DNA from: Ferruginibacter sp.
Lineage (GTDB): Bacteria > Bacteroidota > Bacteroidia > Chitinophagales > Chitinophagaceae
Length of the DNA: 64,000 nucleotides
Assembly: GCA_013141435.1 (NCBI GenBank)
Contig: JABFQZ010000019.1
Location: 62,001 to 126,000, forward strand
Reading direction: 5' to 3'
Made by a program: the position numbers and the translations under genes. A model generated the notes under the pieces. It made no database searches. It had not been told where the DNA came from and saw only the letters and a list, made by a program, of their open reading frames with translations. Shown piece after piece: positions 8,788-18,639 of this stretch. Each line of letters opens with the position of its first letter. The stretch's first letter is position 1.

Positions 8788-10305
8788 CTAATATAACTGT
8801 ATAACAGCATCATCTATAGATCTTGTACCATCGGGGCCCGAAACTTTAATATTTGTAAAAGCTATAGAACTCCCTGGCATACATCTTTGCATTAGCGAAG
8901 ATATAGAGCCTAAGCTATTGCTTGTAATACTACCAGTAGCAGCGCTAGGAAAACCAGCACCAAAGAAATAAACAGTAGCACTTACAACTGTATATCTTAA
9001 ATCGAAATCGAAACCTAATAAATCGGCTCTGCAAAACTGTTGGCCTTTAAATTCTACTGTAGCCATACGCCCTTTGCCCGAACCAACTTTGAAAGAAGGA
9101 TCTGGAATTCTTTTTACTCTAAATGGAAAAGAGCTAGACTTACCATCGGCAGATACTGTAATATTAGCTGCACCAATAGCACTTACCCTAACAGTTCTGT
9201 TAGAGCCACTACCACTTATTGTACCACCACTCATAGATACTGTTGTTTTATCCCAACCAGTAGATGAACCTATTGTAACCGGATTATCTACACCAATGTA
9301 AAAAACATTCATTTTATCTAACATTACAGCAGCACCACCTGGTGTACCAACTGTATATTTTACTGTTTCGGTTCTAGTTTGTGGTTTACCGTTTTCGTCG
9401 GTAAATGTAACACTTACACCAATGGATTGTTCGCCAGCACCACCAACTATTTTTTTGTACGATCCTTGACCAGCAGTAACAGCTACACTGCTACCACCAA
9501 TACTAATAGATGGTTTTGCAGCAGAGCTATAAGCACCTACACCAGCAGTTACTGTAAGCTCTTGCCCTGGCATTAAATAATTAGAACTTTGCCCTACCAA
9601 TACACCTACCTGATCCATGTGTACTACTACCTGCCCAATTTGGTTATGACAAAAAGTAGTAACTTGGTTTTCGGAGTTTTTTACATTGTTTTGAAATTTG
9701 CTAAGCAATGTAAGCCCAGCTAAAGTAGGAACCATGTGAAAATAGGCTTCGGTAAAAGGTTTTACTGTACCATCTTGCCCTGTAGCTGGTTTACCATCTA
9801 CCGACAAAGAATTTTCAAATTCTTTACCAATTTCTGGGCTTATTGCTAACATAGCAGCTCTATAATCTTTTAATTTTTGTTCAAACTGTGGACCAAGGTT
9901 TTTACCTCCTGGACCATTGCCAAACAAACGAGTAGCAGCTTCTAAATCATCTTCTTTAAACACATCTTTACCTTCTACAATTTTAGATCCTGCTTCGGTT
10001 TTTAATTGCTTTTTTAAATCTTCGATATAAGTGCTAAAAGCATCTGATAATGTTTTAGCTTTTTGTGCATTATTATTCCAAATTGTTGCTTTTTCGGCAG
10101 TTTTAGGGTCATTAGCTTTTTCGGCTAACGATTTGTACAATACATCATTTGCTTTAGAAATGTTGCCGTTAGAGTTATCTAAACTAGTGGTAACTACTTT
10201 AAAAGCGTTTAAAATTTCTGACGATACATTCAATGCAAGTAATGCTGTAAGCACCAAATACATTAGGTTAATCATCTTTTGCCTGGGCTCTTTAGGTAAG
10301 GCCAT
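8788..10305 (-). CDS. gldM: Gliding motility / type IX secretion motor protein GldM
   Basis: A 505-residue inner-membrane protein. The start MALPKEPRQKMINLMYLVLTALLALNVS is the single transmembrane helix and its cytoplasmic lead, followed by a long periplasmic part made of helical and Ig-like domains. GldL and GldM form the proton-driven motor; the GldM periplasmic arm reaches the GldK-GldN ring. Length is close to the family norm of about 510-520. It lies between gldL and gldN on one transcript. About 118 bp separate it from gldL, enough for an internal regulatory site, but none was recognised. Confidence 0.95.
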   Translation of the reverse strand: MALPKEPRQKMINLMYLVLTALLALNVSSEILNAFKVVTTSLDNSNGNISKANDVLYKSLAEKANDPKTAEKATIWNNNAQKAKTLSDAFSTYIEDLKKQLKTEAGSKIVEGKDVFKEDDLEAATRLFGNGPGGKNLGPQFEQKLKDYRAAMLAISPEIGKEFENSLSVDGKPATGQDGTVKPFTEAYFHMVPTLAGLTLLSKFQNNVKNSENQVTTFCHNQIGQVVVHMDQVGVLVGQSSNYLMPGQELTVTAGVGAYSSAAKPSISIGGSSVAVTAGQGSYKKIVGGAGEQSIGVSVTFTDENGKPQTRTETVKYTVGTPGGAAVMLDKMNVFYIGVDNPVTIGSSTGWDKTTVSMSGGTISGSGSNRTVRVSAIGAANITVSADGKSSSFPFRVKRIPDPSFKVGSGKGRMATVEFKGQQFCRADLLGFDFDLRYTVVSATVYFFGAGFPSAATGSITSNSLGSISSLMQRCMPGSSIAFTNIKVSGPDGTRSIDDAVIQLY

Positions 10306-10423
10306 AACTTATAAGTATTAATAGTTTTTTAAATATTGTTAGTTGGTTTTGTAATTGATAAAAAACAAATTACAAATTGATATTTTTATAAAATGTAAAC
10401 CTTATGTTTAGTTTCATAAAAAA

Positions 10424-11188
10424 TTATCTGCCTTGCATAGCTCCTAGCATGTTGCCATAAACAGAGTTTAACTTAGTTAAATTGGTAGCCAATGCTCCTA
10501 TTTGCTCTTTTGCTCTGTTTGCATCTTCCACACTTCCCATCATAGAAGCACTAGCTTCAGCCATTTTACCGTAAAAACCATTTAAAGCTTTTAGGTGATT
10601 ATTGCTCTCTTTAAGCTCCAACTCATAAATAGTATTTAAAGAACCTAAGTTTTTAGTAAGTACTTGTACTTGCTCATGAAACCCTTTTGCACTTTCAGAA
10701 GCACTATTGAAAGATGACATTGTAGCTGCACTGCTTGCAAATGCTGTACTCATTGTACCCATTGCTGCCGAAGCCGCTTGAGTTTGTTTGCTAAAATCTG
10801 ATGTAGATTTTACCACATCACTTACATCGGCAATGCCATTTACACTTGTACCAAGTTTTGCAAAGCCTTCGCCTAATTTTTTAAGGTTTGTAGGGGTAAT
10901 ATCTGCATCTTGCAACATTTTATCCATGCTATTTAAAGCTGGATTTCCAGCAGCAACAGCCATTTTTGCATGACCTTCATACTCTTCCTTAACAGCAGGA
11001 AAAACAATATATAATACGCCATATAATAAGAAAATTACAGCTTCAGTTAATAACCCAATTTTTAACCACATATCCGCCGAGGGAGTGTGCAATATTTTTT
11101 GTAATGCACCATAAATTACAGCTGCTGCTGCTACTGATACACCTACGTCCATCCATTTACTAATGTTTGAAGGAATTTTTACTGACAT
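10424..11188 (-). CDS. gldL: Gliding motility / type IX secretion protein GldL
   Basis: A 254-residue inner-membrane protein with two transmembrane helices near the N terminus (VGVSVAAAAVIYGALQKIL and LKIGLLTEAVIFLLYGVLY) and a cytoplasmic coiled-coil-rich remainder. It forms the stator ring around the GldM helices. The helix-2 region carries the Glu (TEAVIF) expected for proton coupling. The reading frame is open further upstream to 11281, but MSVKIPSNISKWMDVG at 11188 matches the family N terminus, so that start is chosen. Confidence 0.93.
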   Translation of the reverse strand: MSVKIPSNISKWMDVGVSVAAAAVIYGALQKILHTPSADMWLKIGLLTEAVIFLLYGVLYIVFPAVKEEYEGHAKMAVAAGNPALNSMDKMLQDADITPTNLKKLGEGFAKLGTSVNGIADVSDVVKSTSDFSKQTQAASAAMGTMSTAFASSAATMSSFNSASESAKGFHEQVQVLTKNLGSLNTIYELELKESNNHLKALNGFYGKMAEASASMMGSVEDANRAKEQIGALATNLTKLNSVYGNMLGAMQGR

Positions 11189-11321
11189 GTTTTTAATTTT
11201 TAATTTTAATGAGGATTTTGTTTGAATTAATAGTATAAGAACAGTAAATGACAGTTCGTTTAAAAGTAAACGAACTATCAAAAATTTAAAATAAATTAAT
11301 TTAAAAAATTTTCTATTGGTA

Positions 11322-12605
11322 TTATTTTTTTGTTGGAGGTAAATCGATTACACAACGGAAACCAATGTATGACTTAGTGGTATCTTGATATTCGTAAGCT
11401 CTTGTACTTGTTTGCAAAAAGTATTGTACATCTTTCCAACTACCACCTCTAATAACTTTACGTTTCATACGTGGAGGGTCAGAGTTTTTAGCATTCCATC
11501 TTACATCTGGGTTCATATCATGCTGAAAATTATAAGAACCTTCGTAGTATAATGAAGATGTCCACTCTGCTACGTTGCCAGCCATGTTGTACAAGCCAAA
11601 ATCGTTTGGCCAGAAAGCATCGGCACGCATGGTGTATAAACCACCATCTTCAGGATAATTACCTCTGCCAGGCTTAAAGTTAGCTAACAAGCACCCTTTT
11701 TTGTTTCTAGTATAAGGACCACCCCAAGGAAAAGATGATTGTGAACGACCACCACGGGCAGCATATTCCCATTGTGCTTCGGTAGGTAATCTAAAATCGG
11801 TTTGACCAGATTTCTTTTTACTTTCGTTATAATTATTTTGTAACAAAGTTCTCCATTCTGCAAATGCGGTAGCTTGTTTCCAAGATACGCCAACTACAGG
11901 GTAATTGCCATAGGCAGGATGGCTGTAATATTGTTTAGACATTGGCTCATTGTAAGAGTATGCATAATCTCTTATCCAACAAAGTGTGTCAGGATAAGCT
12001 GGAATATCTTGCTTTACTATAAACTCTTTGCGTTGTAAGTTAGTATCTCTATTTTGAGCTGCTGCTTTGTAATCAAATATTTCTGAATGATAAATAATTT
12101 TTCTAGCATCAATTTCTTTTTTGCCAAAAATTCGGTTATCGGGGGTTACAATCATTCCATCTATTTTTTCTATTGTAGATTTATCGCCCCATTTAATTGT
12201 AGAAGCTTTTTTCCAATCTACATATTCGTTTCCATCTGCACCTTGTTTTACATAACCCATTAATTTAGCTGCAATAGAGTCTTTAACCCAATTGGTAAAT
12301 TGACGATATTCATTGTTTGTAATTTCGGTAGCATCCATCCAAAACCCACTTATAGATACTTGTTTATTGCGGGCAGTATATGCATAATTTACATCTTCAT
12401 CGCTTGGCCCCATGTGAAACGTACCTGCTGGCACATATACCATGCCTGGTGGCTTAGTAAGGTTGTATGCTTTACCAGGTGCAACACCGTGCAATTGCCC
12501 ATCGTTAGGTAAAGTGCTTTTGCCACCGCTTGATTTTTTGCCACAACTTGCAGCTAAAACAACTACAGAAATGGTAAGGATTGAATTAATTAACCGATTA
12601 TTCAT
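11322..12605 (-). CDS. gldK: Gliding motility / type IX secretion lipoprotein GldK
   Basis: A 427-residue lipoprotein with the signal MNNRLINSILTISVVVLAASC (lipobox AASC) and a formylglycine-generating-enzyme/SUMF1-like domain: PPGMVYVPAGTFHMGP, EITNNEYRQF, YPVVGVSWKQATAFAEW, RLPTEAQWEYAARGG, GNVAEW and RGGSWKD. In GldK this fold is structural; it forms the ring at the outer membrane with GldN. The frame extends to 12653, but a TAnnTTTG promoter element at 12630-12637 lies inside that extension, so the ATG at 12605 directly before the signal peptide is used. First gene of the operon. Confidence 0.93.
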   Translation of the reverse strand: MNNRLINSILTISVVVLAASCGKKSSGGKSTLPNDGQLHGVAPGKAYNLTKPPGMVYVPAGTFHMGPSDEDVNYAYTARNKQVSISGFWMDATEITNNEYRQFTNWVKDSIAAKLMGYVKQGADGNEYVDWKKASTIKWGDKSTIEKIDGMIVTPDNRIFGKKEIDARKIIYHSEIFDYKAAAQNRDTNLQRKEFIVKQDIPAYPDTLCWIRDYAYSYNEPMSKQYYSHPAYGNYPVVGVSWKQATAFAEWRTLLQNNYNESKKKSGQTDFRLPTEAQWEYAARGGRSQSSFPWGGPYTRNKKGCLLANFKPGRGNYPEDGGLYTMRADAFWPNDFGLYNMAGNVAEWTSSLYYEGSYNFQHDMNPDVRWNAKNSDPPRMKRKVIRGGSWKDVQYFLQTSTRAYEYQDTTKSYIGFRCVIDLPPTKK

Positions 12606-12629
12606 TTTTTTACTTTTTGAAGGTATGGG

Positions 12630-12637
12630 CAAATGTA
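12630..12637 (-). promoter_or_regulatory. Bacteroidota-type -7 element for gldKLMN
   Basis: TACATTTG on the minus strand fits TAnnTTTG, 24 bp upstream of the gldK start. It rules out the longer gldK frame. Confidence 0.55.
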
Positions 12638-12760
12638 ATATTTTTTTGTTCAAAAAAAAAGGTTTTATAAATTGTAATGTTAATTTTATTACAAAATAAA
12701 GTGAATTTGATAATGACTTTTAAAACGATTATTGTGAATAAAATATTGTGTTTATAAATG

Positions 12761-14815
12761 TTAAAGTACAAAATGATTCATGTTTATAAACATATCTTCC
12801 ACATTATCAATAGGTTTGGAGCATACGAAATTTTTACATAAATATATCTTTGCCTTGTCATTTACTTCTTTTTGACTTAATAATGGCATACTAGAAGCCT
12901 CATTACTGGTTTGCAATATTTTATTTGGCAAATATTGAAGCAGCATTTTTTTCAATAATAGGGTCATATCATTACCGATTATTGTGATTTCGTTGATACC
13001 AGCAGCAATATTTATAGATAGTGCTGCCCAAACACCAAATGAATTGGGCTGTTTTATTATGATAGTTTTGAGGGATTCTAACATAAAAACAGCCCTATTT
13101 TTCCATGCTTGTTCATTAAAAATTACTGATAGGTAATACAAATTTTTTGCCATAACTGCATTAGCCGAAGGTGTAGCACCATCGTATATTTCTATTTTTC
13201 TGACAATGATATCGCTTTGGTCTGTTTTAGTAAAGAAAAAATATTTGTTATTATCATCACTAAAATTATTAATAGTAAAGTTTGCCAATTTTTTTGCTTT
13301 GTGTAAGTAATTTTCATTTGATGTTATTTCCTGCAAAGAAATGCAAGCCTCTATAAAATATGCATAGTCTTCTAAAAAAGCTGGGTGTTTGGCATTGCCA
13401 TTTTTAAATGTGTGAAAATAAGCTTCTCCATTGCTTGTAAATTTGTTTTCTATAAATTGGAAAAGATCTTCGGCTGCTTGTTTATATTTATCGTTTTGTA
13501 TAATTTCATAAGCTTTACAAAAAGCAGTTAATAAAAGGGCATTCCAACTTAGTAGTATCTTATCGTCGGTGGTAGGTCTTATTCTTTTATTACGTTGTTT
13601 TAAAAGTAATTGTGTTGCATTATTTAATAGCAAAGTTGCTTCGTTAATTGTTACATTATATTGTGTTGCTACATCTTGCAAAGGTTTTATAATTCTTAAA
13701 ATGTTTTTTTGCTCCCAATTGCCATTTTCTGTTACATCATAATATGTGTTAAATATTGGTGCATTGTCTTTTAAAATTAAATCTATTTCAGCTTTGCTCC
13801 ATACATAAAATTTACCTTCTACTCCTTCACTATCGGCATCTATTGCAGCATAGTAGCCTCCTCCTTTATTTTTCATTTCTTCAAATATAAAATTACATAT
13901 ATGCTCTACCCTATTTTTATACATTTCATTTTTTGTAAGCAAATATGCATTGCACAAGGTTATTATTAAAAGTGCATTATCATAAAGCATTTTTTCGAAA
14001 TGTGGGGCTAGCCATTCTTTATCGGTACTATAGCGACATAAGCCACCAGCAAGCTGATCATAAATGCCGCCATGTAGCATTTTTGTAAGCGAAAGTTCGG
14101 CTTGTTGCAATGCGTTTTTATCTTCTAAAAAATAGGCTAATTGCAATAAACAATTTATAGAAAAAGTTTGAGGGAATTTTGGTGCATTACTAAAGCCTCC
14201 ATCAATATTATCGGCTACTGCTAAAAGATTTTTTGTAATGATTTCGCAATCGCTTTTAGAAAATAAAATAGCACCTGTATCTATTTGTATATTATTTTTT
14301 GCTAAGTTAAAATTATTTGCTTTTTTTAGATGTGTTACTAAAGTTTCGGCTTGTAGCTCCATATCATTTCTTTTATGAAGCCAAGCATTGTTAATACTTG
14401 TAAGTACATCTGACCATGATGCACGCCCATGAGCTTTTACTGGCGGAAAATATGTACCACCATAAAATGGTTTGGCATTGGGTGTAAGAAAAACGTTTAA
14501 AGGCCATCCTCCTGCTCCAGTCATTGCTTGTACTGCATCCATGTATATATGATCTAAATCTGGCCTTTCTTCTCTATCAATTTTTATATTTATAAAGTGG
14601 GTATTCATTATTGCTGCTGTAGCTTCGTTTTCAAAACTTTCTTTTTCCATTACATGGCACCAATGGCATGCGGAGTAGCCTATGCTTATGAGTATTGGTT
14701 TATCTAAATCTTTAGCAAGTTGCAAGGCTTTTTCGCCCCAAGGTTGCCAGTGTACTGGGTTGTGTGCATGTTGCAAAAGGTATGGGCTTGTTTCTGAGGA
14801 GAGTTCGTTTTTCAT
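12761..14815 (-). CDS. YyaL/SSP411-type thioredoxin-domain protein (DUF255)
   Basis: A 684-residue protein. The N-terminal thioredoxin-like domain has [18 protein letters not shown] and the conserved [17 protein letters not shown] (CxxC), followed by [21 protein letters not shown] in the same domain; the remainder is an (alpha/alpha)6 barrel resembling N-acylglucosamine epimerases and cellobiose epimerases. The family (human SPATA20, B. subtilis YyaL) has no firmly assigned reaction. No signal peptide is seen. The frame opens with GTG at 14830; the ATG at 14815 ([12 protein letters not shown]) fits the family start better. Confidence 0.85.
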   Translation of the reverse strand: MKNELSSETSPYLLQHAHNPVHWQPWGEKALQLAKDLDKPILISIGYSACHWCHVMEKESFENEATAAIMNTHFINIKIDREERPDLDHIYMDAVQAMTGAGGWPLNVFLTPNAKPFYGGTYFPPVKAHGRASWSDVLTSINNAWLHKRNDMELQAETLVTHLKKANNFNLAKNNIQIDTGAILFSKSDCEIITKNLLAVADNIDGGFSNAPKFPQTFSINCLLQLAYFLEDKNALQQAELSLTKMLHGGIYDQLAGGLCRYSTDKEWLAPHFEKMLYDNALLIITLCNAYLLTKNEMYKNRVEHICNFIFEEMKNKGGGYYAAIDADSEGVEGKFYVWSKAEIDLILKDNAPIFNTYYDVTENGNWEQKNILRIIKPLQDVATQYNVTINEATLLLNNATQLLLKQRNKRIRPTTDDKILLSWNALLLTAFCKAYEIIQNDKYKQAAEDLFQFIENKFTSNGEAYFHTFKNGNAKHPAFLEDYAYFIEACISLQEITSNENYLHKAKKLANFTINNFSDDNNKYFFFTKTDQSDIIVRKIEIYDGATPSANAVMAKNLYYLSVIFNEQAWKNRAVFMLESLKTIIIKQPNSFGVWAALSINIAAGINEITIIGNDMTLLLKKMLLQYLPNKILQTSNEASSMPLLSQKEVNDKAKIYLCKNFVCSKPIDNVEDMFINMNHFVL

Positions 14816-14924
14816 GTATTTATTTAACACAAAGTAACAAAGATTAGAACTACACTAAGTTTTTTTGAGCAAAGAATAATTTTTTATATTCAACTTTGAT
14901 AAAAGTTGAATATTGTTATACTGC

Positions 14925-15005
14925 TTAAGGGCTGCCTTGCTTAGCCGAAAATCATTTTTTTGTTGCCTTTGAACAAAAAAATATTGTAGGCGGGCAAGGT
15001 ACTAA
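14925..15005 (+). repeat. Degenerate copy (R5) of the dispersed intergenic repeat
   Basis: It contains CGAAAATCATTTTTTTG, then CCTTTGAA, then CAAAAAAATATTGTAG, which parallels the inverted copy at 43330-43440. CCTTGC and GCAAGG close an outer stem, and the T and A runs form the inner stem. The flanks differ from the clear copies. Confidence 0.45.
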
Positions 15006-15028
15006 TGTTGATGTTGGAACATTAGATA

Positions 15029-15053
15029 AAAGCCCATATTATTTTTTGGGCTT
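15029..15053 (-). terminator. Probable terminator after hemD
   Basis: AAGCCC and GGGCTT form a short stem around an AT loop, overlapping the hemD stop codon; on the minus strand GGGCTTTTAT follows. The stem is short and the T-run weak. Confidence 0.4.
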
Positions 15054-15849
15054 ACTTTTTATTTGCATAAAGTGGTTGCAAATATTTTTCTAAAGCACTT
15101 GCCATGCCAGGTGTTTGTGGCATTGGTGCTTTTATGTGTAGCTCTAAGCCTGCATCTTCGGCAGCCTTGAATGTATTTACGCCAAAAAAAGCAAGGCGCA
15201 TTTTTTTTAGTTTAAATATAGTTGAGTTTTCGAGCAAAGCTTTTACGCCAGCAGGAGTAAATACACAAACGATATCGTATTTGCTAGCCAATTCTTTTTT
15301 TATGTTATTGCTTTTGATACAATATAGTACTGGCGTAGCATAGCCACAATTGTTATTTTTTAGCCAATTGGTTATTTCGCTATCGAATGAAGGAGAACAA
15401 GGGTAAATGAATTTTTCGTTTTCTTTATGTTTATTCATTACTTCAAAAAGACTTTTATTGGTACCATCGGCACCATAAAATACTTTTCGTTTTCTATACA
15501 AAATAAATTTTTGAAGGTATAGTGCAACAGCTTCGGATACACAAAAGTATTTTGTGTCTTGCGATACAGAAATTTTCATTTCATCGCACACTCTAAAAAA
15601 ATGATCTATTGCATGTCTGCTTGTAAAAATAACGGCAGAAAATGAAGTGATGTCTATTTTTTGTTTGCGAAAATCTTTTGCAATTACACCTTCGATTATA
15701 ATAAATGGGCAATAATCTATTTGTATATCGTATTTTTTTGCAATTTCAGTATATGGAGATTTGGAACCTTCTGGCTGAGCCTGGGCTATCAAAATTCTTT
15801 TAACCTTTTTTGTTGTAGTTATTGCAGAACTTTCTGTGTCTTTAACCAT
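15052..15849 (-). CDS. hemD: Uroporphyrinogen-III synthase
   Basis: A 265-residue protein resembling HemD, which closes and inverts ring D of hydroxymethylbilane in tetrapyrrole synthesis. The family is divergent; visible landmarks are the N-terminal RILIAQAQPEG strand, AVIFTSRHAIDHFF near residues 80-95, FIYPCSPSFDSEI and DIVCVFTPAGVKALLEN (the equivalent of the FTSPSAV segment). About 15 N-terminal residues precede the fold. It sits downstream of a DUF4271 gene (27 bp gap), a pairing typical of Bacteroidota. Confidence 0.8.
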   Translation of the reverse strand: MVKDTESSAITTTKKVKRILIAQAQPEGSKSPYTEIAKKYDIQIDYCPFIIIEGVIAKDFRKQKIDITSFSAVIFTSRHAIDHFFRVCDEMKISVSQDTKYFCVSEAVALYLQKFILYRKRKVFYGADGTNKSLFEVMNKHKENEKFIYPCSPSFDSEITNWLKNNNCGYATPVLYCIKSNNIKKELASKYDIVCVFTPAGVKALLENSTIFKLKKMRLAFFGVNTFKAAEDAGLELHIKAPMPQTPGMASALEKYLQPLYANKK

Positions 15850-15876
15850 ATTGAAAATACCTATAAAAACGCAAAA

Positions 15877-16722
15877 TTATGAATTAGAATTGAAATATTG
15901 CAGAATTATTTTGTATAAAATAGCTATAGGCAGTACTTCTATTGCTAAAATGTATAGAAAAAAATGGAAAGCAGATAAATCTATTTTGGATTGAAGTAAT
16001 GAATATGAGCGGAAATATCGCAATAACAAGAGCAAGCCTATTCCAATAAACGATACTAAAAATGCATAAGATGCAATTGTATTGTTGGTTAAAGCTAAAA
16101 ATGGAAGAATAAGCATTAAAAAAACACCTAACACCTTATTGAGTAAAAATATAATAAAAATATATGTTTTAATACTTGGTAACGAATTGGTAAGCCAACC
16201 TGCAACCAATAGGGTTATATATTTTACAGCATAGCATACGCTTACAAAAGCAATACATAGTATTGGTAAAAAATTAGTTGTTACGCTAGGTACAAAAAAA
16301 AGTATTAAAAAATATACATAAAGACCTGATGCAATTACAAAAAACAAATTGAAAATAAGTGATGGTAAAGAAGCTTGTTGTAACTGATCGGTTAATTGAT
16401 TTTGTTTTAAAGATGTATTAAAAAAGACTTTGAATAATGTAGTAAAATAACGGCTATACATAGATTTTACTACTCCAAAAATTAAGAACAATAATGCTAA
16501 AGTATAAAAGTATTTAGTTGGGCTTTTACTTTTTTTAGGCGTTATTGTAAATGCTTGCGGTGTGCCTTTTGAATTTAAAAAAATATTAGTTTCTAATAAA
16601 TTATTTAGTTGTATTGATATTTCTGTTTTAGGATTTATACCTGAGCTAGTATCTGCAAATTGAGCAATACCAACCTTTGGAAGAAGTATAAATAAAAATG
16701 CAGTGGTTAAAAAAAATTTCAC
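15877..16722 (-). CDS. DUF4271 family membrane protein
   Basis: A 281-residue protein with a signal peptide (FLFILLPKVGIAQF), a short periplasmic stretch with a repeat-free linker, then about six or seven transmembrane segments from residue 70 to the end. The RYFTTLFKVFFNTSL and YILAIEVLPIAIL segments are typical of the Bacteroidota family labelled DUF4271. Its function is unknown. It lies directly upstream of hemD on one transcript, and about 55 bp below the BamA-like gene. Confidence 0.75.
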   Translation of the reverse strand: MKFFLTTAFLFILLPKVGIAQFADTSSGINPKTEISIQLNNLLETNIFLNSKGTPQAFTITPKKSKSPTKYFYTLALLFLIFGVVKSMYSRYFTTLFKVFFNTSLKQNQLTDQLQQASLPSLIFNLFFVIASGLYVYFLILFFVPSVTTNFLPILCIAFVSVCYAVKYITLLVAGWLTNSLPSIKTYIFIIFLLNKVLGVFLMLILPFLALTNNTIASYAFLVSFIGIGLLLLLRYFRSYSLLQSKIDLSAFHFFLYILAIEVLPIAILYKIILQYFNSNS

Positions 16723-16777
16723 TTTTTTGTAGAATATTTGATTGCAAAAATAAAGTGTAATAGTGAGAAAGTTATTT

Positions 16778-18595
16778 TTAAAAATAATTTATATACCCAA
16801 AATGTATTTTTGTTGATTGCTTTATATTAAAAGGTATATCGTTTCGCTTACCTATTGCTATACTCAAATTGAGTAACCCTGCTTTAGTTTCTTGCAAAAT
16901 ACCCAAGCCTGGCGCTATAAAAAAGTTATTGGTATTAAAATTTTGGTATTTTGCTTTTGTAAAACCAGCATCTACAAATGCAAAAATGTGCGAATTTAAA
17001 CCTGTAAGTACTCTATACTCGGTAGTAAAAGTTGCATATTGGGTTGCATAAATACTTTCTTCATCGAACCCACGTAGTAGCTTGTAGCCTCCTATCTGAA
17101 ATACTTCGTTTCGGAATATTGTGGGACTACTATAAATGCCAAAATTTAAGGCTGTTTTTAGTGTGCTTGCTTTTGCTATTTTAAAATAATGTGATGCTGT
17201 TAGCTTCATTTTTATTTGGTAATTACGCAAGCGAATAGAATCGTATAAACTACTATAATTAAAAGCTGAAGGGTTTATAGCAACAATATCACTATTGCGA
17301 ATAATATTTTTAATGCCAGCAAATGCTGTTAACGAAATTTCATTACCCTTTATGGGATTAAATTTATAATTGGTTTTTTGATATTCGTAAATTACACCTA
17401 CATTGGTAGATTTTACATCGATAATACTCGGAAGTTTTTTTTGCTGCTTTACCACATTTGTATCTACACCTCCTTGCAACAAATTGGTGGTTTGCCATTG
17501 TATTAAAATTTTACCTTTTTGGTAACTAGCAAGATTTAAATGTAAGGCTGCTTGGGTATTTATTTGCAAAAAACTAGAATCTTTTTTAAACAACTCAAAC
17601 AAAAAACTTAACCCAAATGATGAATGAAAAATGTAAGGTTTTTCAAAGCCAATATTTACTCTTGGCGATTGGGGTTGTAATGCTTGGTATTTTAATAACA
17701 AGCCCTCTCCTGCTCCAAAAACGTTTTTAAGATCTATGTTTACATCGCCAGTTACTTGAAGTTTTTTTTCGCCATTGGCATTGGGCAAAAAACCAAGTAT
17801 TGCACTTGCTTCGCTACTTTTTTTGCTTTTTACATTTAGTATCAAAGTAGCGCTGGTATTAAGCATATTTAAAAAAGAATTTTGCTGGGTTTCGGCAAAA
17901 GGTAGCTCTGCAATTTTTCTATCTACATCTTTAAGTTTAGATGCATTATATATACTTCCATTTGAAATGCCGATATATTTTTGAAGAAATTTTGAGTTTA
18001 ATTTTAATTTTCCTACGTTAATTACACTATCAATTTTGTAAATATAAAGTTTAGAAACTGTTAGTTTTGCGTATATTTTATCCTCTTCAATTTTTATACT
18101 ATCTAAAAATATTGATACAAATGGGTAGCCATCGTTTTCATATACTTTCAGCATTTTTTCTTTAAGGATTTCTACTTCGTAAAAATTTAAAACTGTATTA
18201 GAATAATTTTTTTCGGAGTACCCACATTTTTCTAAAATATTTTTATCGATACTGCTAGTATTTAATAATGCCCATTTGTATTTTGTGCCAAGGTATAATT
18301 GTATATGTACATTATTATTTATTTGCCACACACTATCTACCGATGCTAAGGCGTAACCTTTGGTAGCCAATGTTTTTGGCAATACGTTAATGTAATCGTA
18401 AATTAATTTTAAGTTATTGAACGATGTTTTTATTGTAGGTGTAAATGCGGTATTGCCACTATCTTTGTGGTGTACAACTAAATTTAGAGGAGTTAAATTG
18501 TCATTTTTAACTTGTGCAAAAATATGATTAGAATACATGCTTATGATTACAATAGAAATTAATACGCTGTATATTTTTTTAAAACAAAAAAGCAT
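16778..18595 (-). CDS. BamA/Omp85-like outer-membrane protein
   Basis: A 605-residue protein with a signal peptide (MLFCFKKIYSVLISIVIISM then IFAQ) and POTRA-like segments in the N-terminal 270 residues (for example VEILKEKMLKVYENDGYPFVSIFLD). The C-terminal part is a bacterial surface antigen (D15) beta-barrel with FQIGGYKLLRGFDEESIYAT, which holds the RGF-type motif of Omp85 barrels, and ends in an aromatic residue. It is shorter than housekeeping BamA (about 800-900 residues), so it is more likely an accessory Omp85 protein (ShlB- or patatin-barrel-like) than BamA itself. Its start is only 44 bp from the divergent hemW start. Confidence 0.75.
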   Translation of the reverse strand: MLFCFKKIYSVLISIVIISMYSNHIFAQVKNDNLTPLNLVVHHKDSGNTAFTPTIKTSFNNLKLIYDYINVLPKTLATKGYALASVDSVWQINNNVHIQLYLGTKYKWALLNTSSIDKNILEKCGYSEKNYSNTVLNFYEVEILKEKMLKVYENDGYPFVSIFLDSIKIEEDKIYAKLTVSKLYIYKIDSVINVGKLKLNSKFLQKYIGISNGSIYNASKLKDVDRKIAELPFAETQQNSFLNMLNTSATLILNVKSKKSSEASAILGFLPNANGEKKLQVTGDVNIDLKNVFGAGEGLLLKYQALQPQSPRVNIGFEKPYIFHSSFGLSFLFELFKKDSSFLQINTQAALHLNLASYQKGKILIQWQTTNLLQGGVDTNVVKQQKKLPSIIDVKSTNVGVIYEYQKTNYKFNPIKGNEISLTAFAGIKNIIRNSDIVAINPSAFNYSSLYDSIRLRNYQIKMKLTASHYFKIAKASTLKTALNFGIYSSPTIFRNEVFQIGGYKLLRGFDEESIYATQYATFTTEYRVLTGLNSHIFAFVDAGFTKAKYQNFNTNNFFIAPGLGILQETKAGLLNLSIAIGKRNDIPFNIKQSTKIHFGYINYF

Positions 18596-18639
18596 TTTTT
18601 AAATTACAATATTTTTATAAAAAGTAAATTTACAAATCT

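Noticed and set aside
16778-18595. Housekeeping BamA
   Set aside because: Too short and with fewer POTRA-like segments than BamA; called accessory Omp85-like instead.
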